From positions 62,001 through 126,000 of the forward strand of contig DASTXE010000001.1 in assembly GCA_035765535.1 (NCBI GenBank): a stretch of DNA of 64,000 nt, written 5' to 3'. The stretch is from Rickettsiales bacterium. Its GTDB lineage: Bacteria > Pseudomonadota > Alphaproteobacteria > Rickettsiales > JABCZZ01. The notes under the pieces were generated by a model. That model worked only from the letters and a program-made list of their open reading frames with translations. It had not been told where the DNA came from and did no database searches. A program made the translations under genes and the position numbers. Positions 44,399 to 53,513 of this stretch are shown here, piece after piece. Each line of letters opens with the position of its first letter. Positions within the stretch are counted from its first letter, which is position 1.

Positions 44399-45694
44399 AT
44401 GAGAACCCTATTTGGCGATACCGCAAAATCCGCACCGCTTGCCGATCAGTTGCGCCCCGAGTCCTTTGCCGACGTAGTGGGGCAGGAGCATCTGACGGGC
44501 GAGGACGGTCCCATTGGCCGTATGCTGAAGTCGCATCAGTTTGCCTCTATTATCCTCTGGGGACCGCCGGGCTGTGGCAAGACGACAATTGCGCGCCTGC
44601 TGTCCGCTGCAAGCGGCTATGAGATGGAAACCGTCTCTGCAGTGGCAAGCGGCGTAGTGGAGCTAAAGAAATTATTTGAGAAAGCTTCCATAAGGCTGCA
44701 GGACGGCGTGCGAACGATGCTGTTCGTCGACGAGATCCACCGTTTCAACCGCGCCCAGCAGGATGTATTCTTGCCTTATGTGGAAAACGGTACGATCCTG
44801 CTGGTTGGCGCAACAACGGAAAATCCCTCCTTCGAGCTGAACAGCGCGCTTTTGTCCCGCTGCCGCGTGCTCGTGCTCAAGCGCCTCGGAGAAGAGGCCA
44901 TGCACCGCCTGCTGGATCGCGCTGAGCAATATAAGAACCAAAAACTCCAACTGAGCGAAGAAGGGTTTATCACGCTCTGTGCGATGGCGGATGGTGACGG
45001 AAGATATTTTCTGAACCTACTGGAAGAATTATTTGCGATTAATAGCGCTGAACCGCTGACGCCGGAATCTTTAACGGCCTTGTTGCAGCAGCGTCCGCCC
45101 GTTTATGACAAGCATCAGGAAAGCCATTATAATCTGATAAGCGCATTGCATAAATCCCTGCGCGGCTCGGATGTGGATGCGGCGCTATACTGGCTGCATC
45201 GTATGCTGGCAGGCGGGGAAGCACCGCTTTACATTATCCGCCGCCTTGTGCGCTTCGCAGTGGAAGATATCGGCATGGCCGATCCGCAGGCCGTGCAGCA
45301 GGCGCTTGCAGCAAAGGATGCTTATGATTTTCTCGGCTCTCCGGAAGGGGAACTCGCCATTGTGCAGTCGGTGATCTATCTCGCTACCGCTCCCAAATCC
45401 AACGCGGCCTATATGGCGCATAAAATGGCGGGCAAAGATGCGCAGCAGTATGGCTCTCTCATGCCGCCCATGCACATATTGAACGCGCCGACGAAGCTGA
45501 TGAAGGATATCGGTTACGGCAAGGATTACCATTACGACCATAATGAAAAAGATGCATTCTCCGGCCAGAATTATTTTCCGGATAACATGCAGCGTGCAAC
45601 GTATTATCACCCCGTAGAACGCGGCTTTGAGCGTGAAATCATCAAACGTCTGGAATACTGGAACAAGAAAAGGGCAGAGCGAAATGACCATTAA
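44399..45694 (+). CDS. rarA: Replication-associated recombination protein A
   Basis: AAA+ ATPase of the RarA/MgsA/WRNIP1 family acting at stalled replication forks. 431 residues: LADQLRPESFADVVGQEHL at about 16-34, Walker A WGPPGCGKTTIARLL at about 52-66, Walker B MLFVDEIHRFNRAQQDVFLPYVE, sensor 1 LVGATTENPSFELNSALLSRCRV, and the C-terminal tetramerisation domain (HKMAGKDAQQYGSLMPPMHI). Translation of the next gene starts inside its last codons. Confidence 0.96.
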   Translation: MRTLFGDTAKSAPLADQLRPESFADVVGQEHLTGEDGPIGRMLKSHQFASIILWGPPGCGKTTIARLLSAASGYEMETVSAVASGVVELKKLFEKASIRLQDGVRTMLFVDEIHRFNRAQQDVFLPYVENGTILLVGATTENPSFELNSALLSRCRVLVLKRLGEEAMHRLLDRAEQYKNQKLQLSEEGFITLCAMADGDGRYFLNLLEELFAINSAEPLTPESLTALLQQRPPVYDKHQESHYNLISALHKSLRGSDVDAALYWLHRMLAGGEAPLYIIRRLVRFAVEDIGMADPQAVQQALAAKDAYDFLGSPEGELAIVQSVIYLATAPKSNAAYMAHKMAGKDAQQYGSLMPPMHILNAPTKLMKDIGYGKDYHYDHNEKDAFSGQNYFPDNMQRATYYHPVERGFEREIIKRLEYWNKKRAERNDH

Positions 45695-46163
45695 AAAACC
45701 GCAATCGCTGGAAGAATTCAAACGGCATCGCAAGCCGCCGCGCAATATCAACAAGGCATTTGCAGACAGCCTGAGCAAAACAGACCGGTTCGCCGTCTTC
45801 ATCACCGACCATATCGGTACGTTTGGTTTTTTCTGCATGATCTTTACGTGGACCGTCTGCTGGCTGAGCTGGAACCTGCTCGCACCGCCGAAGCTGCAGT
45901 TTGATCCGCCGATGGGGTTTGTGTTGTGGCTGTTTATTTCCAATGTCATCCAGATATTGCTGATGCCGCTTCTTATGGTCGGCCAGAATCTGCAGGGTGC
46001 GCGCTCGGAAATCAGGGCGGAAAACGATCTGGAGATCAATGTCAAGGCTGAGCAGGAAATTGAAGTGATACTGAATCACCTCGAATACCAGAACTCCATC
46101 CTGATCGCGATGATGCAGAAAATGGGCGTAAGCCTTGAAGAGCTGAAGGCAGGCAAGGAATAA
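45684..46163 (+). CDS. DUF1003 family inner-membrane protein
   Basis: A 159-residue protein with two transmembrane helices at about 43-62 and 77-97 separated by the family-typical WNLLAPPKLQFDPPMGF loop. FADSLSKTDRFAVFITDHIGTFGF leads into the first helix and an acidic coiled tail follows. The function of DUF1003 is unknown. The ATG at 45684 overlaps the rarA stop by 11 bases. Confidence 0.88.
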   Translation: MTIKKPQSLEEFKRHRKPPRNINKAFADSLSKTDRFAVFITDHIGTFGFFCMIFTWTVCWLSWNLLAPPKLQFDPPMGFVLWLFISNVIQILLMPLLMVGQNLQGARSEIRAENDLEINVKAEQEIEVILNHLEYQNSILIAMMQKMGVSLEELKAGKE

Positions 46164-46164
46164 A

Positions 46165-47337
46165 ATGGCAGCTGAAGGCGAACACAAAGACATAGAAACA
46201 CCGGGAGCCATGCATGTTTTGGGTGTTTGCTCGCAAAGCGAGGTCAAAACCCGTGCCATAGGCCAGTTCTGTACAGGCCATGGCGTTAGCCAGGATAATG
46301 TCTTTTATATTAAGAGAAGCACACCGCCTCAACCTCCGGCATCGAATGATCCGGAATACGAAACAAAAAGAGGCGAGTATACAGCGGCACTGGCTACATG
46401 GAAGCGAGGACTGGCAGAAGAGCAGGCGCAGGAACATGAGAAGCTTGCGCAGGCTGAGAATGCAAGAAAGAATGGTGATGTAGCGGTAATATATTGTCTC
46501 AATACCAATGCCATTACGGTCGATGCACAGGGGCTGGACCAGCAGCCGACGGCTGTAAAGACGGACAGGTTATCGCATATGCAGATTTCCAAATTCATGC
46601 CCGACGCGCAGGAGTTTGAGCAGCTTGTCATCGGCATGCAGTATGCCGGTGCGCGTACAGCGGCATTCCAGAAAATCGTGAGACAGCTTGATACGCATGG
46701 TGTGCCCCTGGAAGAGCATGCGGGTACGATCTATGCGATAGAAAGCATCGGCGAAGTAGACCGGATAGGAAAAGAGCCTTCCTTGCTGGATGCGACGACG
46801 GCATTAAGGGATATTGCCTGTATCGCAGTACACGATGCCGATACCGGCGCCACAGTGCGGGGAAGCTCCGATGCGCTGGTTTTGCCGGAGGAAGCAAAAA
46901 GATTAGTTTACGATGGCAAAGGGGAAGTCACAATCGGGCAAGCTATGACCAAACTGTTTTGCAGGCAGGATGACAAGCTTATTCCCTTGGTTGCACCGGA
47001 ACACCATCAGGACCCCCACCGGGATATGAGCACCGAAGGTAACGACAGGAAGTCCGTCATCGCCAGAACGATCAATGAAGTGATCGGAGAGGGTGATATG
47101 AATGCAGTCAGGGCGGCCATTAACGCTAAAAATGGCGAGATTGAGGTATCTTCAAACAACCTGCCTTTGAACGATGAATACCAGCAGCGGCTGGAAGGGT
47201 ATCGTGAACTGGTGCGTGAGTTTCAGGGGCGATTGGCACAGGAATATAGTCAGCAGCAGGAAGGTCCCGCAGGAGGGTTTGCCTCAAGATTTACAGGGCG
47301 TGAACAGCCGGGAAGGACATCACCAGGCGGAAGGTAG
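46165..47337 (+). CDS. Remote DUF84/YjjX-like protein with extensions
   Basis: A 390-residue protein not clearly in any named family. The first strand MHVLGVCSQSEVKTRAIGQF (about 16-35) and the segment AGARTAAFQKIVRQL (about 160-174), IYAIESIGEVDRI, ALRDIACIAVHDADTGATVRGSSDALVLPEEAKRLVYDGKGEVTIGQAMTKLF, read in pieces, resemble the order of motifs in the inosine/xanthosine triphosphatase YjjX (DUF84). A charged Gln/Glu insert (about 50-100) and a Gly/Gln-rich tail are extra. NTPase activity is only a hypothesis. It begins 2 bases after the DUF1003 gene. Confidence 0.6.
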   Translation: MAAEGEHKDIETPGAMHVLGVCSQSEVKTRAIGQFCTGHGVSQDNVFYIKRSTPPQPPASNDPEYETKRGEYTAALATWKRGLAEEQAQEHEKLAQAENARKNGDVAVIYCLNTNAITVDAQGLDQQPTAVKTDRLSHMQISKFMPDAQEFEQLVIGMQYAGARTAAFQKIVRQLDTHGVPLEEHAGTIYAIESIGEVDRIGKEPSLLDATTALRDIACIAVHDADTGATVRGSSDALVLPEEAKRLVYDGKGEVTIGQAMTKLFCRQDDKLIPLVAPEHHQDPHRDMSTEGNDRKSVIARTINEVIGEGDMNAVRAAINAKNGEIEVSSNNLPLNDEYQQRLEGYRELVREFQGRLAQEYSQQQEGPAGGFASRFTGREQPGRTSPGGR

Positions 47338-47400
47338 TAGTATATGACGCTCCCATCTAGTCAGATAGCGCCGCTGATAGAGGCGCATCTAAAAAAGCAG

Positions 47401-49170
47401 CTACACAATAAACTGCTCTCGGCTTTCAGCGCTGGCGTACAGATTATAATAAAAACCGTTCATTTTCATCAGCTCGTCATGCGAGCCGGATTCTGTAATC
47501 CTGCCCTGATCGAGCACATAAATGATATCGGCATTCCGGATGGTGGAAAGACGATGCGCGACCACGAGCGTGGTGCGGTTATGCATGAGTTTTTCCAATG
47601 CTTCCTGTACGATGCGCTCGGAAGTATTGTCGAGTGCCGAGGTCGCCTCATCCAGCAGAAGGATAGGGGCATTCTTGACCATGGCGCGGGCAATGGCGAG
47701 GCGCTGGCGCTGGCCTCCTGAAAGTTTAACGCCGTGCGGGCCAATCATCGTGTCATATCCTTGCGGCAGTTCCCGGATGAAGTCATCGGCAGCGGCCATT
47801 TTCGCGGCCTGTACGATTTCATCATCGCTGGCATCAAGACGGCCGTAAGCAATATTCGCGCGTACCGTAGCGTCAAACAGGACGATTTCCTGGCTGACCA
47901 GAGACATCGCGTTGCGCAGCGAGGAAAGCGTCACGTCACGAATATCCTGATTGTCTACCGTGATCATGCCACGATTCAGGTCGTAAAAGCGCAGCAGGAG
48001 ATTAATCATCGTGGACTTGCCGCTGCCCGATGCTCCCACCAGTGCAACCGTTTTTCCTGATGGCACATCCAGCGTGATGTCATTAATCGCACAGACTTCC
48101 GGTGAATAGTTAAAGGAGGCATTTTCAAATCGTATTGCCCCGCCGCTCACTTTCAGCATCTCCGCTTCGGGTGCATCGGAAATATGCGGTTTCATATCCA
48201 GTACGGCAAATAACCGATCCGCAGCCGCCATACCTTCCTGCAGGGAATTGTTCAATGTCGCAAGCGTCTTGGCTGGCTTATACGCCATGAGCATGGCGGT
48301 GATGAACAGCGAGAATGTGCCGGGGGTGGTGGTGCCGTGCAACACGTTGTAGCCGCCATACCAGATCACAAAAGCCATGGTGACGCTGGTGAGCATTCCC
48401 ATGATAGGCGAGGCAAGCGCCTGCACGCGGGAGCTACGGAAATATAAGGAATAGAGGTTTTCGATAATGGCATTGGCGCGGCTGATTTCATAATCTTCAC
48501 GGCCATAGGCTTTCACCATGCGCACGCCCTGGAAAGTCTCGTCCAACTGGGCGGCGAAATGGCCGAGCTGCTGCTGGGTCGAGTCAGATAGTTTGCGCAT
48601 TCTGCGCCCCAGCCGGATAATGGGCAGTATCGCGATGGGAAACGCCACGAATGCGATAAGTGCAAGCTGGAAATCCTGGTAAAACATTAACCCGATCAGG
48701 AAGAGCATGCTAAAAAAATCTCTCGCAATGCCGGTTAGCACCGTGGAAACCGCATTACGCATGAGCATGATGTCATTCGTAAAGCGCGAGATTAGCCTGC
48801 CTGATGCCTGGTCATGAAATACCGCCAGATCTGCCTTCATAAGATGGGCAAATAAATCGATCTGCATATCGGAAATAATACGCTGGCCGACATTGCGCAT
48901 GATTAGTGTTTGCCCGTAGGTTGCCATCGCGTTTATCACCCCGACCAGGAACACGGCGATGGGTATGTAAAGCAGCATTCTTTCATCTTTTTTGATGAAC
49001 AGATCATCCAGCATCGGTTTCATCAGATACGCGTTGGTGGCGTTGGTTCCGGCAACGACCAGCATGCAGATAATGGCAATGATGATGAACGTGCGGTGCC
49101 CGGCGATATATTGCCTCACCAGGCGTTTTAACAGCGGAACGGTTTGATAACTGTTGGAATAGTTAAACAT
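47401..49170 (-). CDS. MsbA-type ABC exporter (membrane domain fused to ATPase)
   Basis: A 589-residue half-transporter. Six transmembrane helices lie within about 20-315, including the FHDQASGRLISRFTNDI coupling-helix region. The ATPase has Walker A VGASGSGKSTMINLLL at about 378-393, signature LSGGQRQRLAIARAM and Walker B ILLLDEATSALDN. This is the lipid flippase/multidrug type. Specificity for lipid A cannot be proven, and no LPS genes adjoin. A Walker A to signature spacing of about 110 residues is normal. Confidence 0.92.
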   Translation of the reverse strand: MFNYSNSYQTVPLLKRLVRQYIAGHRTFIIIAIICMLVVAGTNATNAYLMKPMLDDLFIKKDERMLLYIPIAVFLVGVINAMATYGQTLIMRNVGQRIISDMQIDLFAHLMKADLAVFHDQASGRLISRFTNDIMLMRNAVSTVLTGIARDFFSMLFLIGLMFYQDFQLALIAFVAFPIAILPIIRLGRRMRKLSDSTQQQLGHFAAQLDETFQGVRMVKAYGREDYEISRANAIIENLYSLYFRSSRVQALASPIMGMLTSVTMAFVIWYGGYNVLHGTTTPGTFSLFITAMLMAYKPAKTLATLNNSLQEGMAAADRLFAVLDMKPHISDAPEAEMLKVSGGAIRFENASFNYSPEVCAINDITLDVPSGKTVALVGASGSGKSTMINLLLRFYDLNRGMITVDNQDIRDVTLSSLRNAMSLVSQEIVLFDATVRANIAYGRLDASDDEIVQAAKMAAADDFIRELPQGYDTMIGPHGVKLSGGQRQRLAIARAMVKNAPILLLDEATSALDNTSERIVQEALEKLMHNRTTLVVAHRLSTIRNADIIYVLDQGRITESGSHDELMKMNGFYYNLYASAESREQFIV

Positions 49171-49221
49171 TTGCTGTAGTTAATAACCTATTTTTCATGA
49201 ATTACCAGAAAATTGCAAAAA

Positions 49222-50055
49222 ATGAACACAACTATATTGCCTCCGTTGCGCGATGTCATCAAACGTTACGAACTGGCGGCGAAAAAATCACTCGGTCAGC
49301 ATTTCCTGCTCGATACGAATATTACGGACAAAATCGTCCGCGAAAGCGGTGACTTAACCGGACTTAACGTGATCGAGATTGGTCCCGGTCCTGGCGGGTT
49401 GACGCGTTCCTTGCTCAAAAGCGGAGCGCAGAGGGTTTATGCCGTGGAAAAAGACGAGCGTTGTGTCGGCGCACTGCAGGAGTTGAAGACGGTCTACGGC
49501 GACCGGCTTACGATAGTGCAGGCGGATGCATTAAAAGTCTCGCTGGTGGAAAACGTGCCAGCTCCCCGGGCGATTGTGGCGAACCTGCCATACAATGTGG
49601 GGACCCAGTTGTTGCTGAACTGGCTGGACGATGTGGCGGCTGACCCTGCCGCTTACACTCACATGACCCTGATGTTCCAGAAGGAAGTGGCTATGCGGCT
49701 GGCGGCGGAGCCGAACAGCAAGCAATATGGAAGATTATCTGTCATGGTGCAGTGGCTGTGCGATGTGTATGACTGTTTCGATCTGCCCGCGGGCGCTTTC
49801 ACTCCGCCGCCGAAAGTGGATTCCACTGTCGTGCAGGTGACACCGCTCAAAAAGCCGCGCTACCCGGTAGATCGCAAAGCACTGGAAAAAACTCTTGCAG
49901 CGGCTTTCGGTAATCGCCGCAAGATGCTGCGCTCATCGCTCGGTACGTTAAGCAGTGATAGTGAGGGCTGGTTAAAGCGTTCCGGTATCGATCCCACAAG
50001 GCGTGCGGAAACATTAAGCGTAGAAGAATTCTGCAGACTAGCTTCTGTATTATAG
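49222..50055 (+). CDS. rsmA: 16S rRNA dimethyladenosine transferase
   Basis: Dimethylates A1518 and A1519 near the 3' end of 16S rRNA during 30S maturation. 277 residues from the ATG at 49222; a TTG at 49213 would add three. KKSLGQHFLLDTNITDKIV at about 20-38, VIEIGPGPGGLTRSLL (SAM site), catalytic NLPYNVGTQLLLNWL and FTPPPKVDSTVV are the standard motifs. Its 3' end overlaps the convergent zapE stop by 6 bases. Confidence 0.97.
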   Translation: MNTTILPPLRDVIKRYELAAKKSLGQHFLLDTNITDKIVRESGDLTGLNVIEIGPGPGGLTRSLLKSGAQRVYAVEKDERCVGALQELKTVYGDRLTIVQADALKVSLVENVPAPRAIVANLPYNVGTQLLLNWLDDVAADPAAYTHMTLMFQKEVAMRLAAEPNSKQYGRLSVMVQWLCDVYDCFDLPAGAFTPPPKVDSTVVQVTPLKKPRYPVDRKALEKTLAAAFGNRRKMLRSSLGTLSSDSEGWLKRSGIDPTRRAETLSVEEFCRLASVL

Positions 50056-51159
50056 TTTGTAGTGCTCACCCAGATAGGAGGATGACTGCATCTCAAACAA
50101 ACGGGACGCGGTGCGCTGGAATTCAAAGCTGCCGTCACCCGAAGGATAAAGCTTATCCGGTGTTGCGGCGGCCGTGCAGATAAGCTTGGTGCGCGTGTCG
50201 TAGAGCGCGTCGATCAGTGTGACAAATCGCCTTGCTTCATTACGTTTTTCCGGTGAAAGCAGTGGAATATCGTGCAGAAACACGGTGTCAAAATGATGAG
50301 CGATTGCCAGATAATCCGCAGCGCCGAGCGGTTTGGCGCATAATTCCTCAAACGTGAAGCTTGCAACTTTGCCCGCGCTTTGCGCAACAACAACCTTGCG
50401 TCCCTGCACCTCCAGCACGGCTTCTTCACTAGGCATGCCATTGCTTAGGCTGGTGTAAATACGCTGCAGCTCCGATTCAGTTTCACGGTTAAGCGGTGTC
50501 AGGTAAACGGATTTCAGTGCCTTGATTTTTTGCATGCGGTAATCATGCGCAGAGGAAAGTTCCAATATCTCCATGCGCTCACGCACGAGCTTGACGAAAT
50601 CCAGAAATTTCTCACGCTGCAATCCGCCCTGATAAAGTTCTTCCGGCGGGCGGTTGGAAGTAATCACAACGGTCACGCCCGCTTCCAGAAGCGCGGAAAA
50701 AAGTTTCTTGAGAATCATTGCGTCAGCGACATCCGTGACCTGAAACTCGTCCAGGCAGAGTAGGCGAGTCTTGGCGGCAATCTCAGCAGCGGCAATCTTT
50801 ACTGGATTCTCGACATGCTGCTTACGCAGATTATGGATGCTCTGGTGAATAGAGATCATCAGCGAATGAAAATGGATGCGCTGTTTGGCGGAGAGCTTCA
50901 CCGCACTGAAAAACATATCCATCAGCATGGATTTTCCGCGTCCCACCTCGCCCCAGATATAAATGCCAGGAGCAGCCTCTGGCTTTGAGGCAGGCAGAAG
51001 CTTGCCGATCAGACCACGTTTTTTCGGCGGGGTATGCAGTGTGGCAGCCAGGGTCTGCAGTTGTTCCATGACTTTCCGCTGCGCAGGGTCGGCGGTAATT
51101 CGTGCATCTTGAATGGATTGCTCGTAGAGCTTGATCAGGGAAGCGGCAGGGGGAGTCAC
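50050..51159 (-). CDS. zapE: Cell division ATPase ZapE (AFG1-like)
   Basis: AAA ATPase of the AFG1/ZapE family that modulates Z-ring stability in E. coli and is related to mitochondrial quality-control ATPases. 369 residues with Walker A IYIWGEVGRGKSMLMDMFF at about 66-84, HFHSLMISIHQSIH, Walker B LLCLDEFQVTDVADAMILKKLF and TSNRPPEELYQGGLQRE. It starts 1 base after the stop of the pilin-like gene upstream. Confidence 0.93.
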   Translation of the reverse strand: MTPPAASLIKLYEQSIQDARITADPAQRKVMEQLQTLAATLHTPPKKRGLIGKLLPASKPEAAPGIYIWGEVGRGKSMLMDMFFSAVKLSAKQRIHFHSLMISIHQSIHNLRKQHVENPVKIAAAEIAAKTRLLCLDEFQVTDVADAMILKKLFSALLEAGVTVVITSNRPPEELYQGGLQREKFLDFVKLVRERMEILELSSAHDYRMQKIKALKSVYLTPLNRETESELQRIYTSLSNGMPSEEAVLEVQGRKVVVAQSAGKVASFTFEELCAKPLGAADYLAIAHHFDTVFLHDIPLLSPEKRNEARRFVTLIDALYDTRTKLICTAAATPDKLYPSGDGSFEFQRTASRLFEMQSSSYLGEHYKL

Positions 51160-51927
51160 TTAAAACCCGCTCACAAAGATCAGGCTGCACAGGTAACCGC
51201 TTCCGCTGGTATAGTAAGCAGAAGGCTGAGTGGCCGAAGTGGTGCAAGTGTAAGAGCCTTGCTTCTGCCAGCTTTGAATGGTGCCCGTGCCCGGATAGCC
51301 GTCATCGAATTTGGCATCAAGGTTATACGTTTCCGAAGCGGTTAATGCATTGCCTGTGGGAAGACTATTCGACGCATAACCGCCAAGCACGAATACATGG
51401 CCGAAATTATTAGGGTAATAATAACTCGTGCCGCCAGTCACAATACCGACCCATGTAACGCCGAACCCTGCACCGCGTATACGGCTGGCTGGAGCGTTTG
51501 TGCCGATCACGTGATCGAGCGAACCGGCACTGCCGGGGGAGCCGCTATAGCTACCGGGAATCAACTGCGCATCCGTCAGATGTTCCCAGAACAGCAGGTA
51601 CTCGGCATTGGTGTTAATTTGCCCGTCACCGTTGCCGTCGCAGGTTTTAGGTGGCGTTAACGGAGCTGCATAGGTAGAAGGACAGGTGGTGCCAAGGCCC
51701 CAATAAGTATCGGCAGTGGCAAAGTCACCCGGCAGTGCACCGTATTTTTGTTGAAAGCTGGCAACGGCCTGGGCGTATTGCTGTTCATCCGCTACGGCGC
51801 TGTTAAGCTGGGCCTGGCGGATAAGCGAACGGCCTGCATAAATGCTGCCCACAAGCAGGCCGACAATGACAAGCACAATGGAAAGTTCCACCAGGGTAAA
51901 GCCGCGCTGCGAATAATCTGTTTTCAT
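51160..51927 (-). CDS. Pseudopilin-like protein 1
   Basis: A 255-residue protein with a type IV prepilin N-terminus: RGFTLVELSIVLVIVGLLVGSIYAG at about 8-32, with cleavage expected before Phe and Glu at +5. The exported part has FQQKYGALPGDFATADTYWG and a calcium-loop-like CDGNGDGQINTNAEY at about 97-111. IPGSYSGSPGSAGSLDHVIG and RIRGAGFGVTW are shared with the proteins at 53512 and 58025. No pilus assembly gene lies in the window. It is upstream of zapE and downstream of DUF2076. Confidence 0.83.
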   Translation of the reverse strand: MKTDYSQRGFTLVELSIVLVIVGLLVGSIYAGRSLIRQAQLNSAVADEQQYAQAVASFQQKYGALPGDFATADTYWGLGTTCPSTYAAPLTPPKTCDGNGDGQINTNAEYLLFWEHLTDAQLIPGSYSGSPGSAGSLDHVIGTNAPASRIRGAGFGVTWVGIVTGGTSYYYPNNFGHVFVLGGYASNSLPTGNALTASETYNLDAKFDDGYPGTGTIQSWQKQGSYTCTTSATQPSAYYTSGSGYLCSLIFVSGF

Positions 51928-51938
51928 AACGCCTGCAA

Positions 51939-52511
51939 TCAGATGAAATCGGAATCGTCCGAGGAAACAAGATCGTCGGCAGCCAGATCGTACACGTCGT
52001 CGGACGGAGTATCCAGATTGCCGCCTGTGTTGTTGTCATAATAATTATTGACGATTGTCTCCGTGGGGGCGCCGGAAAGGAAGCTGCTGCGTGAACCGCC
52101 ACCGAAAAGTGAGTGCAGTGCACTGAATGCCATCTCACCTGCCAGGACGCCGGAGGCGGTGGTCATTACATTGTGCAGGAAACTGGAACCGGCGGCGGGA
52201 GCTGCTGTATAAGCTTGTGGTTGCGGTGCAGCGTAAGATTGCTGGTTCTGTGCCGATTGTCCCCAGGGGCCAAGGAACGAAGAGGAACGCTGCGGTTGTG
52301 CGTTCTGCTGCAGGCTGTTGATTTTCTGTTCCGCCTGTTTGAGGGCGATTTCATGGATCAAGGCCATCTGCGTCAGCAGGTAAAGCGCATCGGGGCGTGA
52401 GGCAAGCGCTCTTTGAATCATGGCATCCGCTTCCGGGTCGCGCTGCTGGGAAGGCGTGGCTGCAATCCTGCCGAGCAGATCGGCAAGCATTTGTTGTTCC
52501 TGAGGTGTCAT
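51939..52511 (-). CDS. DUF2076 family protein
   Basis: A 190-residue protein. The N-terminal 70 residues match DUF2076: MTPQEQQMLADLLGRI, DAMIQRALASRPDALYLLTQMALIHEIALKQAE. A Gln/Ala-rich linker and FLGPWGQSAQ follow, then a Gly/Ala-rich hydrophobic stretch at about 125-150 (SFLHNVMTTASGVLAGEMAFSALHSLFGG in pieces), and an Asp-rich C-terminus (DDDVYDLAADDLVSSDDSD type). Members are described as periplasmic ligand-binding or trafficking-related proteins, but function is uncertain. The ATG at 52511 starts the domain exactly. Confidence 0.82.
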   Translation of the reverse strand: MTPQEQQMLADLLGRIAATPSQQRDPEADAMIQRALASRPDALYLLTQMALIHEIALKQAEQKINSLQQNAQPQRSSSFLGPWGQSAQNQQSYAAPQPQAYTAAPAAGSSFLHNVMTTASGVLAGEMAFSALHSLFGGGSRSSFLSGAPTETIVNNYYDNNTGGNLDTPSDDVYDLAADDLVSSDDSDFI

Positions 52512-52684
52512 GAAATAGACTCCGTTATGAATAAAACAGATATGCTTATATTCCCGTAAAGACGAGGCAAAGTCAACAAATCCATGGGCTCGGATCATAC
52601 CGAAACTTTCCGGTTTAAGCGTTTGATATCTTCGGAACTTATCTATACTATCGATACGCATTAAAACAACATGGGAGAGAGATC

Positions 52685-53470
52685 ATGGCACTCAAAGGAA
52701 AAAATGCGATCGTAACCGGCTCGACAAGCGGCATTGGCCTTGCCATTGCGCAGGTTCTGGCGGAGCATGGCTGCAACATCATGCTCAATGGGATGGGAGA
52801 CAAGGCGGCTATTGATGCGCTGGTTGCAAACTTTCCGAAACAATACGGCGTCAAAACTTTTTACTCCGATGCCGATATGAGCAAACCCGCTGAAATACGC
52901 ACCATGGTTGCCGATGCGGTGGCAAAGCTGGGTAGGGTGGATATTCTCGTGAACAATGCAGGCATTCAGTTCACCGCTCCTGTGGAAGAGTTCCCTGAAG
53001 ATAAGTGGGACGCCATTATCTCCATTAATCTTTCAGCAGCCTTCCATGCGATTAAGGCAGCGGTTCCGGGGATGCGCGCGTCGAAGTTCGGTCGCATTGT
53101 CAATATCGCTTCCGCGCACGGGCTTGTAGCCTCCACGCACAAGGCGGCTTATGTGGCGGCGAAACACGGCATAGTGGGCCTCACCAAAGTTGTGGCGCTG
53201 GAGACGGCAGAATCCGGCATCACTTGCAATGCCATCTGCCCCGGCTGGGTGGATACACCGCTTGTGCAGAAGCAGATTGCCGACAAAGCCAAGCAGGGCA
53301 ATATCTCTGTTGAACAGGCAACGGCAAACCTGCTGGGCGAAAAACAGCCCAACAAGAAGTTTATCAAACCTGAGAGCATTGGTGCGCTGATTGCTTTCCT
53401 GGCGGACGAACATGGCGATGCAATGACAGGTGAGATTTTGAGCATCGATGGCGGCTGGACAGCCCAGTAA
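52685..53470 (+). CDS. bdhA: 3-hydroxybutyrate dehydrogenase (SDR family)
   Basis: NAD-dependent short-chain dehydrogenase of 261 residues that interconverts 3-hydroxybutyrate and acetoacetate, typically for PHB or ketone use. Cofactor site AIVTGSTSGIGLAIAQVLA at about 8-26, NNAGIQFTAPVEEFP, catalytic NIASAHGLVASTHKAAYVAAKHG with Ser, Tyr and Lys, and CPGWVDTPLVQKQI, a BdhA-typical stretch. A GGAGAGAG ribosome site precedes the ATG. Confidence 0.9.
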   Translation: MALKGKNAIVTGSTSGIGLAIAQVLAEHGCNIMLNGMGDKAAIDALVANFPKQYGVKTFYSDADMSKPAEIRTMVADAVAKLGRVDILVNNAGIQFTAPVEEFPEDKWDAIISINLSAAFHAIKAAVPGMRASKFGRIVNIASAHGLVASTHKAAYVAAKHGIVGLTKVVALETAESGITCNAICPGWVDTPLVQKQIADKAKQGNISVEQATANLLGEKQPNKKFIKPESIGALIAFLADEHGDAMTGEILSIDGGWTAQ

Positions 53471-53482
53471 ATCAATAGCGGA

Positions 53483-53513
53483 GAGAGGGAAGCAAAGCTT
53501 TCCTCTCTTCTTT
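53483..53513. terminator. Bidirectional terminator between bdhA and a pseudopilin gene
   Basis: An 11-bp stem (GAGAGGGAAGC with GCTTTCCTCTC, one G-T pair) with an AAA loop lies between two convergent genes. TTCTTTAA follows on the plus strand, so it can stop transcription from bdhA and perhaps from the other side. Confidence 0.7.

Noticed and set aside
47355-47380. Possible terminator between the DUF84-like gene and the ABC exporter
   Set aside because: Only a 5-bp stem (GCGCC/GGCGC) with no T tract in the needed orientation.
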